The notes beneath the pieces were generated by a model. It did not search any database. It was not told the origin of the DNA and saw only the letters and a program-made list of their open reading frames with translations. From IMG/VR virus record IMGVR_UViG_3300029448_007456, positions 1 through 64,000 of that record: DNA of 64,000 nucleotides. One strand, 5' to 3'. This DNA comes from a virus. The translations under genes were made by a program, and so were the position numbers. Position 1 is the stretch's first letter. Every line of letters begins with the position of its first letter. Below, piece after piece: positions 33,153 through 41,173 of this stretch.

Positions 33153-33598
33153 TCAACTGTATATACAGCAGAATTACGTTCATGTTCCCATATTTCGACC
33201 TTGGTTAGTTTAACACGGCCATCTGTTTTTTTATCAATCATAGGCGCCACATGATCATGCACAAATTTACAAGATGCTTCTATGCCAGGACCCCAGCCTT
33301 TGTCTACATCCATAATATTGATGCTCATGGTGCCTAGTGAATGCATGTTTTTAAACTGTCCAAGATGTGGATCATCTGATGCAAGAAGCAGTCTGTGATC
33401 CCACTGTTCTTCAAGCCATTGTTTTACATCTCTTAGATCACCAAAATCCATGACCCACTGACGTTCATCTAGTTCGCCTTCAAATGTAAATTGAATGTAT
33501 CTACCATAGCCATGCACCCATGCACAGTGTCCTTTGTCACGCCATTGTCTGTGTCCTACAGATATTGGCCCTAGTTTTTTTGTTGATTGAAACTTCAT
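33149..33598 (-). CDS. QueD-like (6-pyruvoyl-tetrahydropterin synthase family) protein
   Basis: 149 residues. SVGHRQWRDKGHC supplies the first zinc His and the active-site Cys. CAWVHGYGRY is the CxxxHGH position with the last His replaced by Tyr. VMDFGDLRDVKQWLEEQWDHRLLL is the conserved FGxLK...LDH block, and KVEIWEHERNSAVY the C-terminal WE. The family makes 6-carboxytetrahydropterin for 7-deazaguanine (queuosine-type) synthesis. The missing zinc ligand leaves its activity open. No QueC/QueE partner is evident here. Confidence 0.72.
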   Translation of the reverse strand: MKFQSTKKLGPISVGHRQWRDKGHCAWVHGYGRYIQFTFEGELDERQWVMDFGDLRDVKQWLEEQWDHRLLLASDDPHLGQFKNMHSLGTMSINIMDVDKGWGPGIEASCKFVHDHVAPMIDKKTDGRVKLTKVEIWEHERNSAVYTVE

Positions 33599-34338
33599 TG
33601 TATGGTTATGTTATATATTCTAATTCTGTATCCATCCTGTTTCATTTGCATCATGGTGTCAGCAAAATCTTTGATGTTATACACTGTGTTCATTTCAAAA
33701 GGCCTTTTGTGTGAAACAATCATGACCAATTCATTTGGATTTTCTTCTTTCACAGTTCTAATGATATAGTCTGAAGAAGGCACAGTCAAGTCTTTATATG
33801 CACGATCTTGTTCATAATCGTTAGGATACACTTTCACTGCTCTGTCATTCAACACAAAAATTTTATAATACTGTTCGCTTTCACCATATATGGATATTCG
33901 CATGTGGTCATTGTTGTAGTATTCACCATTCTGGTTAAATGTAGCAGAAAAATTATGGTCAGGAGCATACATTCTTTCTATAGGAATCACTCTGCCCTGC
34001 ACTTTAGCAATACAAAATCGTCTACTATCACGTTCTTCAATGTGTGTGTCAAACTTACTGTTCTGCACAATTCCAGGAAATGCAATCCATTTAAATGAAT
34101 TAAGATTGCAATTGTCGTTGGTGCATGTTTTAATGTCGTTGACTTGTATGACTTGGCCTATTTCATTTTCAATCAATTGTTTTGTTGCCTTAAGTTTAGC
34201 AATTTCACAGGATTGATTTTCTGTGATGTTAGGTCCAAAGTCGTGTATGCCAATGGCAGTGCCAGACCATGCTGACAGTGACCAAAGGCACACAACGATT
34301 GTGGTGGTTAATTTACTCAATGATGTCTGATTGAGCAA
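33595..34338 (-). CDS. Secreted DUF4384-like envelope protein
   Basis: 247 residues with an N-terminal signal-like segment (TTTIVVCLWSLSAWSG), then a Cys-containing region and a C-terminal beta domain of DUF4384 style: ATFNQNGEYYNNDHMRISIY, YKIFVLNDRAVKVYPNDYEQ, followed by VPSSDYIIRTVKEENPNELV. In bacteria such domains occur with LPP20/FlgT-type lipoproteins, which is exactly the neighbouring gene here (26-nt overlap). Probably periplasmic or outer-membrane associated. Confidence 0.6.
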   Translation of the reverse strand: MLNQTSLSKLTTTIVVCLWSLSAWSGTAIGIHDFGPNITENQSCEIAKLKATKQLIENEIGQVIQVNDIKTCTNDNCNLNSFKWIAFPGIVQNSKFDTHIEERDSRRFCIAKVQGRVIPIERMYAPDHNFSATFNQNGEYYNNDHMRISIYGESEQYYKIFVLNDRAVKVYPNDYEQDRAYKDLTVPSSDYIIRTVKEENPNELVMIVSHKRPFEMNTVYNIKDFADTMMQMKQDGYRIRIYNITIQ

Positions 34339-34861
34339 ATGCTTCTTCGACGTCGTCTTGATTGATAGTCACCACACGAGCGGGTGGATACCAATCCGTC
34401 CTATCGAATTTCATTAATATGAAAGATCTATAGTGTGATCCTTCATTAAGCACCACTTTGTTTACTATAACATAGCCACCCATGTCCAACTCATCAATCA
34501 CTGCTTGTGACATTTTAGTTGTCTGTTGCACTGTGTTACCTGAAACTACAGATCCAGAATCTTCAATGTATCTTTTGAAGTCACCATTGATGTAGTTCTG
34601 TAGTTTATCTGCAACCATGACCTTGGCGTCATGGATACCTTTGTCGATAGCGAACTGCATGTCTTCACTATGTCCTGTGGCAACTCCATACACCCATTCG
34701 TCATCCTTTGGATAATCAAAGAACCACTCGGGAACTTCACTGCCACCACGCAGTTTTACTGTATCAACATCTACGCCTTTGTTGATGTTCTTGTTCAATG
34801 GATTTATTGATGAACAAGCACCAAGCATCATTGTAAAGGCAATTATTACTAGTTGTTTCAT
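34313..34861 (-). CDS. LPP20-family outer-envelope lipoprotein
   Basis: 182 residues with a lipobox (MLGACSS), predicting lipidation at Cys16. The mature part has VPEWFFDYPKDDEWVYGVATG followed by a helical AIDKGIHDAKVMVADKLQNYI, the LPP20 pattern (PxWF...YGxGxA...A...A...LA). Homologues sit in the outer envelope, some near flagellar FlgO/FlgP. Transcribed with the DUF4384-like gene from a sigma70-type promoter with the 6-nt ATG spacing. Envelope remodelling is the likely theme. Confidence 0.72.
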   Translation of the reverse strand: MKQLVIIAFTMMLGACSSINPLNKNINKGVDVDTVKLRGGSEVPEWFFDYPKDDEWVYGVATGHSEDMQFAIDKGIHDAKVMVADKLQNYINGDFKRYIEDSGSVVSGNTVQQTTKMSQAVIDELDMGGYVIVNKVVLNEGSHYRSFILMKFDRTDWYPPARVVTINQDDVEEAFAQSDIIE

Positions 34862-34867
34862 ACTGTT

Positions 34868-34895
34868 ATTATACTATAGAAAGGTAATGTGTCAA
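34868..34895 (-). promoter_or_regulatory. Sigma70-type promoter, leaderless start of lipoprotein gene
   Basis: TTGACA (34895-34890), 16-nt spacer, TATAAT (34873-34868), 6 nt to the ATG at 34861. Confidence 0.8.
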
Positions 34896-35998
34896 GCACC
34901 AAAAAAGTCTTGATAAATGGGGATTTTTTGTGTGTATCTGCGGACTGATTGCACACTTTGGCCTTTTACTTCTATTGCATATGGTAAATCTTTGTAGTCT
35001 GATATGATTTGATCCACACTACTGAAAAACGCATCTGCTATGTCTTTGCGTCCTAGTTTGATCAATTCTCTGTGGGCGACTTTGTTTTTTGGTTTCTCTA
35101 GTTCTATTGCCGTTTTACCAAGCAGGTGAAAATCAATGAAATGATGTCCTGTGCTTTCCAGTCCCATTGCGTGTAGCATATCCAATTTTTTGTGTGCAGG
35201 TTGATTGCTGTAATTTATTAGATTGCCCGACACAACGGATGTGTCAAGTAAACCATAGGTCATTGCCACAGTGAGTTCGGGATTTTCTTTGTCAAAAAAC
35301 AATGGCAATATATTTTCACATCCCATTGTTTCGCTGATGGTAGAATCCAATTGGCACCAATACAACACATCGTTTTCCCGCACCACAGAAGGTTTGTCTA
35401 TGCCAGTGATAGTTAGAGTTTCTTCTAGTGGAAGATTTGTTTTTTTATAATACAAACCTATGATGTGCCATCTTCCTGGCAAATGATTTCCTTTCACAAT
35501 GTTGGGATTCTTGTACCATCCTTCGGTCAGCACTGTTTCTAACTCATCGATTGTTGGGTGTGATCGAATCACGGTGCCAATACATGAGCCAATGTGTTGT
35601 TCTGCATATCGCAGTGCTGGTTCAAATTCTATGTTTGGCCTAAACAAATTTTTATTGATGCTGGTCATTTCGCAAAACACTTCATCAATGTAGATGTCAT
35701 GAGCCACACAATATTTTAAAATTGAAAAACTATCAGTACCTCCTCCCAGAGCAAGTCGCAGATATTTGTGTTGTTTACGCAACTGTTTCAGTCTTGCCAC
35801 TATGAGATTTTTGATGTATTGATGATTTAGGTTTTTAGGACGTCTGATATTTTTGATTGAGTCAATATATTCTTGATCAAACTGGTAACTTGGAAAATGG
35901 CCTGATTGCTTTTGATAATCAAATGCTTGCCAAATGTTATGGAAATGCTTGTCACCGCACTCATACCATTGATTGAACAATATATGAGAGCGGGACAT
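34892..35998 (-). CDS. PP-loop ATP pyrophosphatase, asparagine-synthase-like
   Basis: 368 residues. LRLALGGGTDSFSILKYC is a PP-loop (SGGxDS type, first residue Gly) that binds ATP and forms adenylated intermediates. The overall length and placement of the loop after ~90 residues suggest an asparagine-synthase C-domain-like amidotransferase without glutaminase domain, rather than QueC, whose zinc cysteines are not visible. Substrate unknown. It starts 6 nt after a TAAAAT box. Confidence 0.65.
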   Translation of the reverse strand: MSRSHILFNQWYECGDKHFHNIWQAFDYQKQSGHFPSYQFDQEYIDSIKNIRRPKNLNHQYIKNLIVARLKQLRKQHKYLRLALGGGTDSFSILKYCVAHDIYIDEVFCEMTSINKNLFRPNIEFEPALRYAEQHIGSCIGTVIRSHPTIDELETVLTEGWYKNPNIVKGNHLPGRWHIIGLYYKKTNLPLEETLTITGIDKPSVVRENDVLYWCQLDSTISETMGCENILPLFFDKENPELTVAMTYGLLDTSVVSGNLINYSNQPAHKKLDMLHAMGLESTGHHFIDFHLLGKTAIELEKPKNKVAHRELIKLGRKDIADAFFSSVDQIISDYKDLPYAIEVKGQSVQSVRRYTQKIPIYQDFFGA

Positions 35999-36004
35999 AA
36001 AATA

Positions 36005-36033
36005 ATTTTATGCTATTTTCTTTTCTTTTGCAA
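36005..36033 (-). promoter_or_regulatory. Sigma70-type promoter, leaderless start of PP-loop gene
   Basis: TTGCAA (36033-36028), 17-nt spacer, TAAAAT (36010-36005), 6 nt to the ATG at 35998. Confidence 0.5.
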
Positions 36034-36760
36034 GTTCATTCACATCAATAAAAGACATGGTTTCATTTTTAACTAAGTTGTCAATCCATTCATTTCTTTT
36101 CACAATCAACATGAATGCATTTCTTGGTACTTCTGTAAGATTCTGTGTCTGATGTCCAGTAAGATCTGGATTAAAGACCAAGAATTGTCCTTTTTGCAAG
36201 TTGATAGACACATCAGAATCTGATGTTTGGAATTTATACCATGCACCGCCAGGTTGATCTGTGAGTTGGACAAATATTCTTAGAGTTTCACCAAACTTCT
36301 CAACGCCTCTTTGATTGTCAAAATCTGTGTGCATTGGCATGTGAACGCCAGGCTGTTGTTGGAATATTCTGATTCTTGTCTTGTCACATTCAAACCAGTC
36401 AAGGATTGCTCTTAACTTTGGTGAATTGTAATATGATGGTGTGTATTGACAGGTTGACGGATCTTCTTCGCCCCAAAATTGACCACTAATTTCAGTTGTG
36501 GTTGATTTTCCATCAGCACTTCTAAAAGCATTGTAAAGATATGCAGATACCAGTCCTTTGTCTTCATCTGTTTGAGCTGCTTCGTCGTGCTTGATCACTC
36601 TTTTTTTATAATCTAAAGCATTAAGTTCATCTTCCCATTCGCCTTGAAAAATGTAACTTGACGCATAGATTCCTGTAGTTGGATTGTATCCATTAGGCTT
36701 GTGATTGATGATATTTTCAATCTCACCTTTTTCATTTGTTTGTGTTTCAAACTTGTACAT
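36008..36760 (-). CDS. Aspartyl/asparaginyl beta-hydroxylase-like 2OG-Fe(II) oxygenase
   Basis: 250 residues. The iron site is visible as HTD in GVHMPMHTDFDNQRG and the distal His in FNPDLTGHQTQNL. RIFVQLTDQPGG and LQKGQFLVFNP fit the double-stranded beta-helix. It probably hydroxylates a small molecule or peptide using 2-oxoglutarate. A clear AGGAG ribosome site follows a structured leader. It is distinct in sequence from the four-member oxygenase family at 38.5-40.7 and 53.2 kb. Confidence 0.72.
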   Translation of the reverse strand: MYKFETQTNEKGEIENIINHKPNGYNPTTGIYASSYIFQGEWEDELNALDYKKRVIKHDEAAQTDEDKGLVSAYLYNAFRSADGKSTTTEISGQFWGEEDPSTCQYTPSYYNSPKLRAILDWFECDKTRIRIFQQQPGVHMPMHTDFDNQRGVEKFGETLRIFVQLTDQPGGAWYKFQTSDSDVSINLQKGQFLVFNPDLTGHQTQNLTEVPRNAFMLIVKRNEWIDNLVKNETMSFIDVNELAKEKKIA

Positions 36761-36862
36761 AGTTTGTTCTCCTATAGGTTTTTTCTTGCGACTAAAAGTA
36801 TTGCTACTTTATAGAAGCTGGCCCACGCATTCAAGCATTGAGGTCATTTAATGCTTCACGTC
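36761..36862 (-). other. Structured leader upstream of the hydroxylase gene
   Basis: After the terminator the minus strand shows AAGCATT/AATGCTT pairing and AAAGTA-GCAA-TACTTT, a stem with a GNRA-type tetraloop, with GAC and GTC at the outer ends. This could be a small regulatory RNA or riboswitch-like leader. No known class recognised. Confidence 0.35.
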
Positions 36863-36863
36863 T

Positions 36864-36900
36864 AAAAGGCGTTGTCTTGTATATTTACCTAACAACGCCC
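36864..36900 (-). terminator. Rho-independent terminator of the oxygenase/betaine-binding operon
   Basis: Minus strand GGCGTTGT (36899-36892) pairs with ACAACGCC (36875-36868), directly followed by TTTT. It lies 13 nt after the stop of the substrate-binding protein gene. Confidence 0.75.
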
Positions 36901-36912
36901 TGTGACATTTGA

Positions 36913-37920
36913 CTAGTTTAGAGTTGCATTGACGGCATCAATGCCATCTTGGTCTAGCCATTTAATCCATACATCAGGATATGCTTTGAGGAACGATTCC
37001 ACAGATTCTTCAGCAGTTTCTTGCTGTTCATCCATTTTTACGATCAAACTGTTGAACAAGTTGATGTCAATGGATCTTGTGCCTAGATACTGCATGACAT
37101 CGCCATTTTGTGACATGTCACTTGATACCATTGTGTACAGAGTTGGCACACTGAAATCTGTAATTTTAGGTGAATCACAATCTTCCTTTTGGATACAATT
37201 GACCCAATGATCTGTTCCTGCAAATCCTTTGCCTGTTGGGATAGGTTGTAGATCGTACTTGCTAACCATGCCTGCTGGTTCCCAATAGAATCCAAACCAG
37301 TGATCGTCACTGTTGCCTGCCTTGCCAATACTACCGTCTAGGCCAACACCTGAACCTGGATCAACTATTTCCCAACCTTTTTCTTCTGCTCCATAGGCTT
37401 CTAAGATTTTTACTGTTGTGGTTGCACAACCCCACCCCACTGGACAGACATAAACTTTGCCGCCAAATATTTGAGGATTGTCTAACACATCTTCAACAGT
37501 TTTAAGTTCTGGATATGCTTCAAGTGTCTTAGGAAGCACATACCAATTTTCGCTAGCTCCACCTGAGATTGGCTCTTCGTTGGCAATAACTCCTGTGCCT
37601 CTTGCCAACGCATCGTCAACAATGCCTTGCACAGTTGATGCCCACAGTTCGCTGGCAACATCTGGTTCGCTTTTTTCTGCAAGGCTGGTGGCCAGTCCTA
37701 CAGTTCCGCCTTGAATCATTTGAATATTACAACCATACACTGTTTCTAGTATATACTTGTCCAAGTGGCCTAAGAATGCCGCAGATGACCATGTCATTTC
37801 TGCAACAGTGATATCGCCACAAGTTGTGTCAGCAATACTTGTCTTAGATTGCAACATTAATGCACCTGAGAACAATAATGCCACCAACATTGCTAATGTT
37901 ACTCCTGTTTTAGTCTTCAT
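36913..37920 (-). CDS. Glycine betaine/proline-type ABC substrate-binding protein (OpuAC/ProX-like)
   Basis: 335 residues with a signal peptide (MLVALLFSGALMLQS...IADT). Mature start TTCGDITVAEMTWSSAAFLG, then GGTVGLATSLAEKSEPDVASELW and WKGFAG-like segments fit the OpuAC periplasmic-binding fold, with Trp residues for quaternary amine binding (ENWYVLP, DHWFGFYWEP). No ABC permease or ATPase is seen, so it would work with host transporters. It is the last gene of the oxygenase operon. Such binding proteins are abundant in oligotrophic marine alphaproteobacteria. Confidence 0.8.
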   Translation of the reverse strand: MKTKTGVTLAMLVALLFSGALMLQSKTSIADTTCGDITVAEMTWSSAAFLGHLDKYILETVYGCNIQMIQGGTVGLATSLAEKSEPDVASELWASTVQGIVDDALARGTGVIANEEPISGGASENWYVLPKTLEAYPELKTVEDVLDNPQIFGGKVYVCPVGWGCATTTVKILEAYGAEEKGWEIVDPGSGVGLDGSIGKAGNSDDHWFGFYWEPAGMVSKYDLQPIPTGKGFAGTDHWVNCIQKEDCDSPKITDFSVPTLYTMVSSDMSQNGDVMQYLGTRSIDINLFNSLIVKMDEQQETAEESVESFLKAYPDVWIKWLDQDGIDAVNATLN

Positions 37921-37929
37921 TTTTTCTCC

Positions 37930-38442
37930 TTATTGTATGTCCCATATTCTCAATATGGTGTGTGTTTGCTGACGAACAATTTGTTCACAAGCAAGTTTAG
38001 TCATTGCATACCATTGATGATGCTCTGACAAAGATGTAATATCAACATCTTGCACAGTAGGACCAAAAGGTATATCAATGATTTGATTTTTGTAGTCTTT
38101 GGCATTGACAAAATATTTGCCTATGTCTTGTCTGGACACAGGTTTAACTTCGTTGTCAGTGATGCCATACACCACTTTGGTGCTGGTGTAGACAATGTGG
38201 GCATTTGGAAATGCACGACATATTGTGACCACACCAGCCACTTCTTTTGAAAATGTTATGTAATCTCTGCGTGGTTGTTGTTTTCTGCAGGCTCTTGCAA
38301 CCAGCCAAACAGTGTCCACTTGATCATATGAATCGGTCCAATCAACCACTTGATGTTCAAACCTGTGTCTTGCTGTGACTGGTTTGTATGCATCTTTGAG
38401 ATGTTCACCAAGATAGCCTGTTGCACCTATCAACAGATTCAT
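37930..38442 (-). CDS. Short NAD-dependent epimerase/dehydratase (SDR) protein
   Basis: 170 residues, about half the usual length for extended SDRs. GATGYLG at the N-terminus is the NAD(P)-binding Rossmann motif, VYTSTKVVYG matches the strand with the catalytic Ser/Thr, and YAMTKLACEQ provides the YxxxK. The C-terminal substrate domain is missing, so it may be a reductase for a small substrate or a trimmed sugar epimerase. It overlaps the upstream micro-gene (ATGA). Confidence 0.7.
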   Translation of the reverse strand: MNLLIGATGYLGEHLKDAYKPVTARHRFEHQVVDWTDSYDQVDTVWLVARACRKQQPRRDYITFSKEVAGVVTICRAFPNAHIVYTSTKVVYGITDNEVKPVSRQDIGKYFVNAKDYKNQIIDIPFGPTVQDVDITSLSEHHQWYAMTKLACEQIVRQQTHTILRIWDIQ

Positions 38443-38549
38443 ATGTCTAAGTTACCAACATAATGTACAATCAACACAGTGGCCACGCAAGCAATTGCAA
38501 GGCCAATCCATTCAAAAATGTTTCTGTGTTTCTTGAACCAATCAAGCAT
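38439..38549 (-). CDS. Single-TM micro-protein (36 aa)
   Basis: MLDWFKKHRNIFEW followed by one hydrophobic helix (IGLAIACVATVLIVHYV) and a short tail. Its start overlaps the stop of the oxygenase gene and its TGA overlaps the next ATG, so it is threaded between two genes by coupled overlaps at both ends, the main support for the call. Function unknown. Confidence 0.5.
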   Translation of the reverse strand: MLDWFKKHRNIFEWIGLAIACVATVLIVHYVGNLDI

Positions 38550-39345
38550 ATTTGGCTCCAGTAATGCTCATTGAAAGTTTGAGACTCATGCCAGCATTTG
38601 TACTGAGATGATACACTTCCATTGGTATCTCCCACACGTCACCTGATTTCCATTTTGGCCAAAATGTATTGGCCATCTGCAACATGTGTCCCCAATGCCA
38701 GTCAGTGATCATCACAAGATATCTTTTCATGTCACCTATGTCACATTTTCTTGTGTCTGGATTAGGATTGAGATGCTTGTTGATTCTACACCATCCACCC
38801 AAATAGTCAAAGTGCCACGGCAAGGTTTGACCTGGCATGTAAGCCAATAGTCTCATCAGTGCTGTGTCGTAATCGATCTTGATGCTTTCGAAATATTCTT
38901 TGCCTAACAATTCCTTTAGTTTGTCATTGGAATCGCCATAAAGTCCCCAGTTGTATTCACAGCAGTTGCCTTTGTTGTATCCAACTTTGGTAGGCAATTC
39001 CAACGTGAACTCATTTCTTCCTGTATGATAAGGTCTTGCTTCATAATATTTTTTTTGACAAGTGTCTTTGTTGTCTTTGATGAATTGTATGAATTTGTTT
39101 TGATCAATAGGCACATTACTAATATAGTGTGGTTCTGGGTCACACTCGTCTGTTAGGTTTGCTCCTGTTTCTTCTGCAAATGCAATCCATTCTTTGTCAG
39201 GTCTGTGTTCTAAAAAAGTCCAAAGGTCAAGTTCTTGGCCTGGTCCTGGCATTTTAGAATTTTTAACATAATATTCAGGATCTGTTGGCACCCAGCCATC
39301 AGCCGCAACTATGTCTTTCATCTTGTAGTCTTTATTCTTTTCCAT
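38542..39345 (-). CDS. 2OG-Fe(II) oxygenase-like protein, family copy 1
   Basis: 267 residues. The iron ligands appear as HFD in QTLPWHFDYLGGW and the distal His in EVYHLSTNAGMSLKLSMSITG. The core pattern (NWGLYGDSNDKLKELLG, LIRLL-type MRLLAYMPG, TDWHWGHMLQ, WKSGDVWEIP) is shared with three other proteins in this window. The family likely hydroxylates an unknown substrate. The longest N-terminus of the set (about 100 extra residues) may give specificity. Confidence 0.7.
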   Translation of the reverse strand: MEKNKDYKMKDIVAADGWVPTDPEYYVKNSKMPGPGQELDLWTFLEHRPDKEWIAFAEETGANLTDECDPEPHYISNVPIDQNKFIQFIKDNKDTCQKKYYEARPYHTGRNEFTLELPTKVGYNKGNCCEYNWGLYGDSNDKLKELLGKEYFESIKIDYDTALMRLLAYMPGQTLPWHFDYLGGWCRINKHLNPNPDTRKCDIGDMKRYLVMITDWHWGHMLQMANTFWPKWKSGDVWEIPMEVYHLSTNAGMSLKLSMSITGAKYA

Positions 39346-39967
39346 TGATTTCTCCTGTGATGGTAAGTGTTAGTTTTGGTTTGAATCCAGCATTGCCACT
39401 CAAATGCCATAGATCATTTGGAATGAACCAGGTGTCTCCAGGATTCCAACCGTATATCATTTTGTCGTGTACCTGTAGGAAATGACCCCAGTCCCATTCG
39501 CTGACAGCGACAAAAAATCTGTCTGGTGTGCGAGATGTTGCAAACATATTTTTGAAACCTTCTTTGCCATCAACATGCAGTGGCAAAATATGTCCTGGAT
39601 TGTATTCCAACAATCGTATCAAGGTTTTGTTGGGGTCCAGTTGCAACTGTTCTAAATTTTTACTGCCAACAATATCAACCAGCATGCGATTGTGCTTGGG
39701 ATCCAACCCCCAATTGGATTCTATTGTGTTGTGTTTGTTGTATCCCACCCAATTGGCACACGTGGCAATATGGTTAGAGTAATGATCTAGAAAAGGTCTA
39801 GGACGGAAGGACTTGACTGTGGCTTCTGATCTATATTTTTCTGTAAAAGATTCGAATGCCTTTGGATCAATATCCAGAGTTGTGTTTTTTTCGATTTGGA
39901 TTGGTTGTTTTAGATCAACTCCAGCATCGTCAAGCAGTGTTTGATAGTAGTGGCCTTCTATTGCCAT
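39332..39967 (-). CDS. 2OG-Fe(II) oxygenase-like protein, family copy 2
   Basis: 211 residues. HVD in HILPLHVDGKEG and distal His in DLWHLSGNAGFKPKLTLTITG form the iron triad. NWGLDPKHNRMLVDIVG, RLLEYNPG and SEWDWGHFLQ align with the neighbouring copies. Overlaps both adjacent oxygenase genes by 10-14 nt, indicating tandem duplication with co-translation. Confidence 0.72.
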   Translation of the reverse strand: MAIEGHYYQTLLDDAGVDLKQPIQIEKNTTLDIDPKAFESFTEKYRSEATVKSFRPRPFLDHYSNHIATCANWVGYNKHNTIESNWGLDPKHNRMLVDIVGSKNLEQLQLDPNKTLIRLLEYNPGHILPLHVDGKEGFKNMFATSRTPDRFFVAVSEWDWGHFLQVHDKMIYGWNPGDTWFIPNDLWHLSGNAGFKPKLTLTITGEINGKE

Positions 39968-40719
39968 TTATCCCAACCTTCCCAATCGTCTACAAGTTCT
40001 CCACTCCAGTGAATAGTAATTTTAGGAGTAGGTCCTGAGTTGGCTGATCCATGATACACACCTGGTGTTAGATCCCACAGATCTCCTGCCTTCCATTGAT
40101 TCATACAATGATTGCCATAATGGAAAAAATGTCCAAAGTCCCAATCTCTAGGAAATATCATGAAACGTCTTAGTCTTGTATAGTTTGCCTTGGTATCGCC
40201 TGTGCGTCTTATGAATGACGAATATGTGTCAACATGACTCCAATGCATACTGCCTGGGATCTGTACAAACAAACTTATACCTAGTTTATCTTGTTTGAGC
40301 ATAGGAAACATATCTCTCAAAGGTTGTTCCCAATGTTCAAAATCTTGATTTGCAATTTTAAAATACTGTGTGTTGCCTGTTGTGAATGTGTTGTTTTTGA
40401 ACATCAACAATGCCTGTTCACGTATTGGAGTATGGGTTGCGTCATCTCCACCATGTGAAATAAAACCTGTTTCGTAATTGTAGTCCCACCATTTGTTAGG
40501 TAGTCTCATTTTGTTTACTTTTTCAATACACCATTTGGACAAACCTTCCCAATCCAATTTGTTTGACCAATTGCCTATTAATCCTTTGCCGTCATCATGA
40601 TCTTGTTTCATAGGATCCCAATGCCAAGGATACTGTTCCCTGATTTCGGGTAAAACTGTTTCTTTGGGATCATGGCGACCTGTGGTTAGATCAAAACTAA
40701 GGGGCTCTACTTTAGACAT
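39958..40719 (-). CDS. 2OG-Fe(II) oxygenase-like protein, family copy 3
   Basis: 253 residues from the ATG with AAGGAG in front. A longer frame from a GTG at 40746 would run through that site. Iron ligands HVD in MHWSHVDTYSSF and His in GVYHGSANSGPTPKITIHWSG. RDWDFGHFFHYGNH and WKAGDLWDLTPG match the family. It heads the operon behind a TTGACA promoter. The most diverged of the four copies. Confidence 0.7.
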   Translation of the reverse strand: MSKVEPLSFDLTTGRHDPKETVLPEIREQYPWHWDPMKQDHDDGKGLIGNWSNKLDWEGLSKWCIEKVNKMRLPNKWWDYNYETGFISHGGDDATHTPIREQALLMFKNNTFTTGNTQYFKIANQDFEHWEQPLRDMFPMLKQDKLGISLFVQIPGSMHWSHVDTYSSFIRRTGDTKANYTRLRRFMIFPRDWDFGHFFHYGNHCMNQWKAGDLWDLTPGVYHGSANSGPTPKITIHWSGELVDDWEGWDKWQ

Positions 40720-40736
40720 TATATCTCCTTTTTTTA

Positions 40737-40766
40737 ATTGTAACACTTTAATTACAATTATGTCAA
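40737..40766 (-). promoter_or_regulatory. Sigma70-type promoter of the oxygenase operon
   Basis: TTGACA (40766-40761), 18-nt spacer, TACAAT (40742-40737), then an 18-nt leader with AAGGAG before the ATG at 40719. Expected to transcribe six genes down to the terminator at 36864-36900. Confidence 0.65.
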
Positions 40767-40775
40767 TTAAAAGGT

Positions 40776-40896
40776 TAGATATACATCATAGGAGCCGGCG
40801 GTTTTTTCGATTTGCATCGCCATTCGCTTGTGCTACTAGGCCGTCGGTGTGTGCTCTCCACGTCACTTGAAAGTGGCGTCACCAAAGGTATTTATA
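40776..40896 (-). other. Structured gene-free segment behind a consensus late promoter motif
   Basis: Minus strand begins with TATAAATA (40896-40889), the exact T4 late consensus, then CGCCACTT-TC-AAGTGACG (one mismatch stem), and GC-rich segments ACCGACGGCC and ACCGCCGGC with an A6 run. No reading frame. It may be a late leader for the oxygenase operon or a small RNA. Confidence 0.4.
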
Positions 40897-40897
40897 T

Positions 40898-41173
40898 TTA
40901 GAAAAGTAAAGTTTGCCAAGAACCGTCTGGTAGGCGACATTTTCTTGATGGAGACATAAGTCCATTCACATTGACTTGCCAAATTCTGTTGGCACACAGT
41001 AGGCCATCTTTAGAAACAAAAAAATCTCCATGACCTTCTGTTGTGTTAGGATCAACCCATGCTCCAGAAGGAGTATCATTCTTAGGATCCAGCACAACAC
41101 CTGCGTTGGCAATGTAAGGAATAGTTAACACAATTACAAACAGGACAATTGAAATTATAACATTTCTGATCAT
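40898..41173 (-). CDS. Small secreted/periplasmic protein (91 aa)
   Basis: Clear signal peptide (MIRNVIISIVLFVIVLTIPYIANA) followed by a short mature region with two cysteines and several Trp (GAWVDPNTTEGHGDF, CANRIWQVNVNG). Overlaps the preceding gene by 4 nt. Function unknown; another exported phage product. Confidence 0.6.
   Translation of the reverse strand: MIRNVIISIVLFVIVLTIPYIANAGVVLDPKNDTPSGAWVDPNTTEGHGDFFVSKDGLLCANRIWQVNVNGLMSPSRKCRLPDGSWQTLLF

Noticed and set aside
33149-35998. A full queuosine/7-deazaguanine DNA modification pathway
   Set aside because: Only a QueD-like protein is seen. The PP-loop protein lacks QueC cysteines and no QueE, FolE or transglycosylase is present in the window.
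36790-36862. tRNA gene
   Set aside because: No T-arm GTTCRA motif or acceptor complementarity. Stems do not form a cloverleaf.
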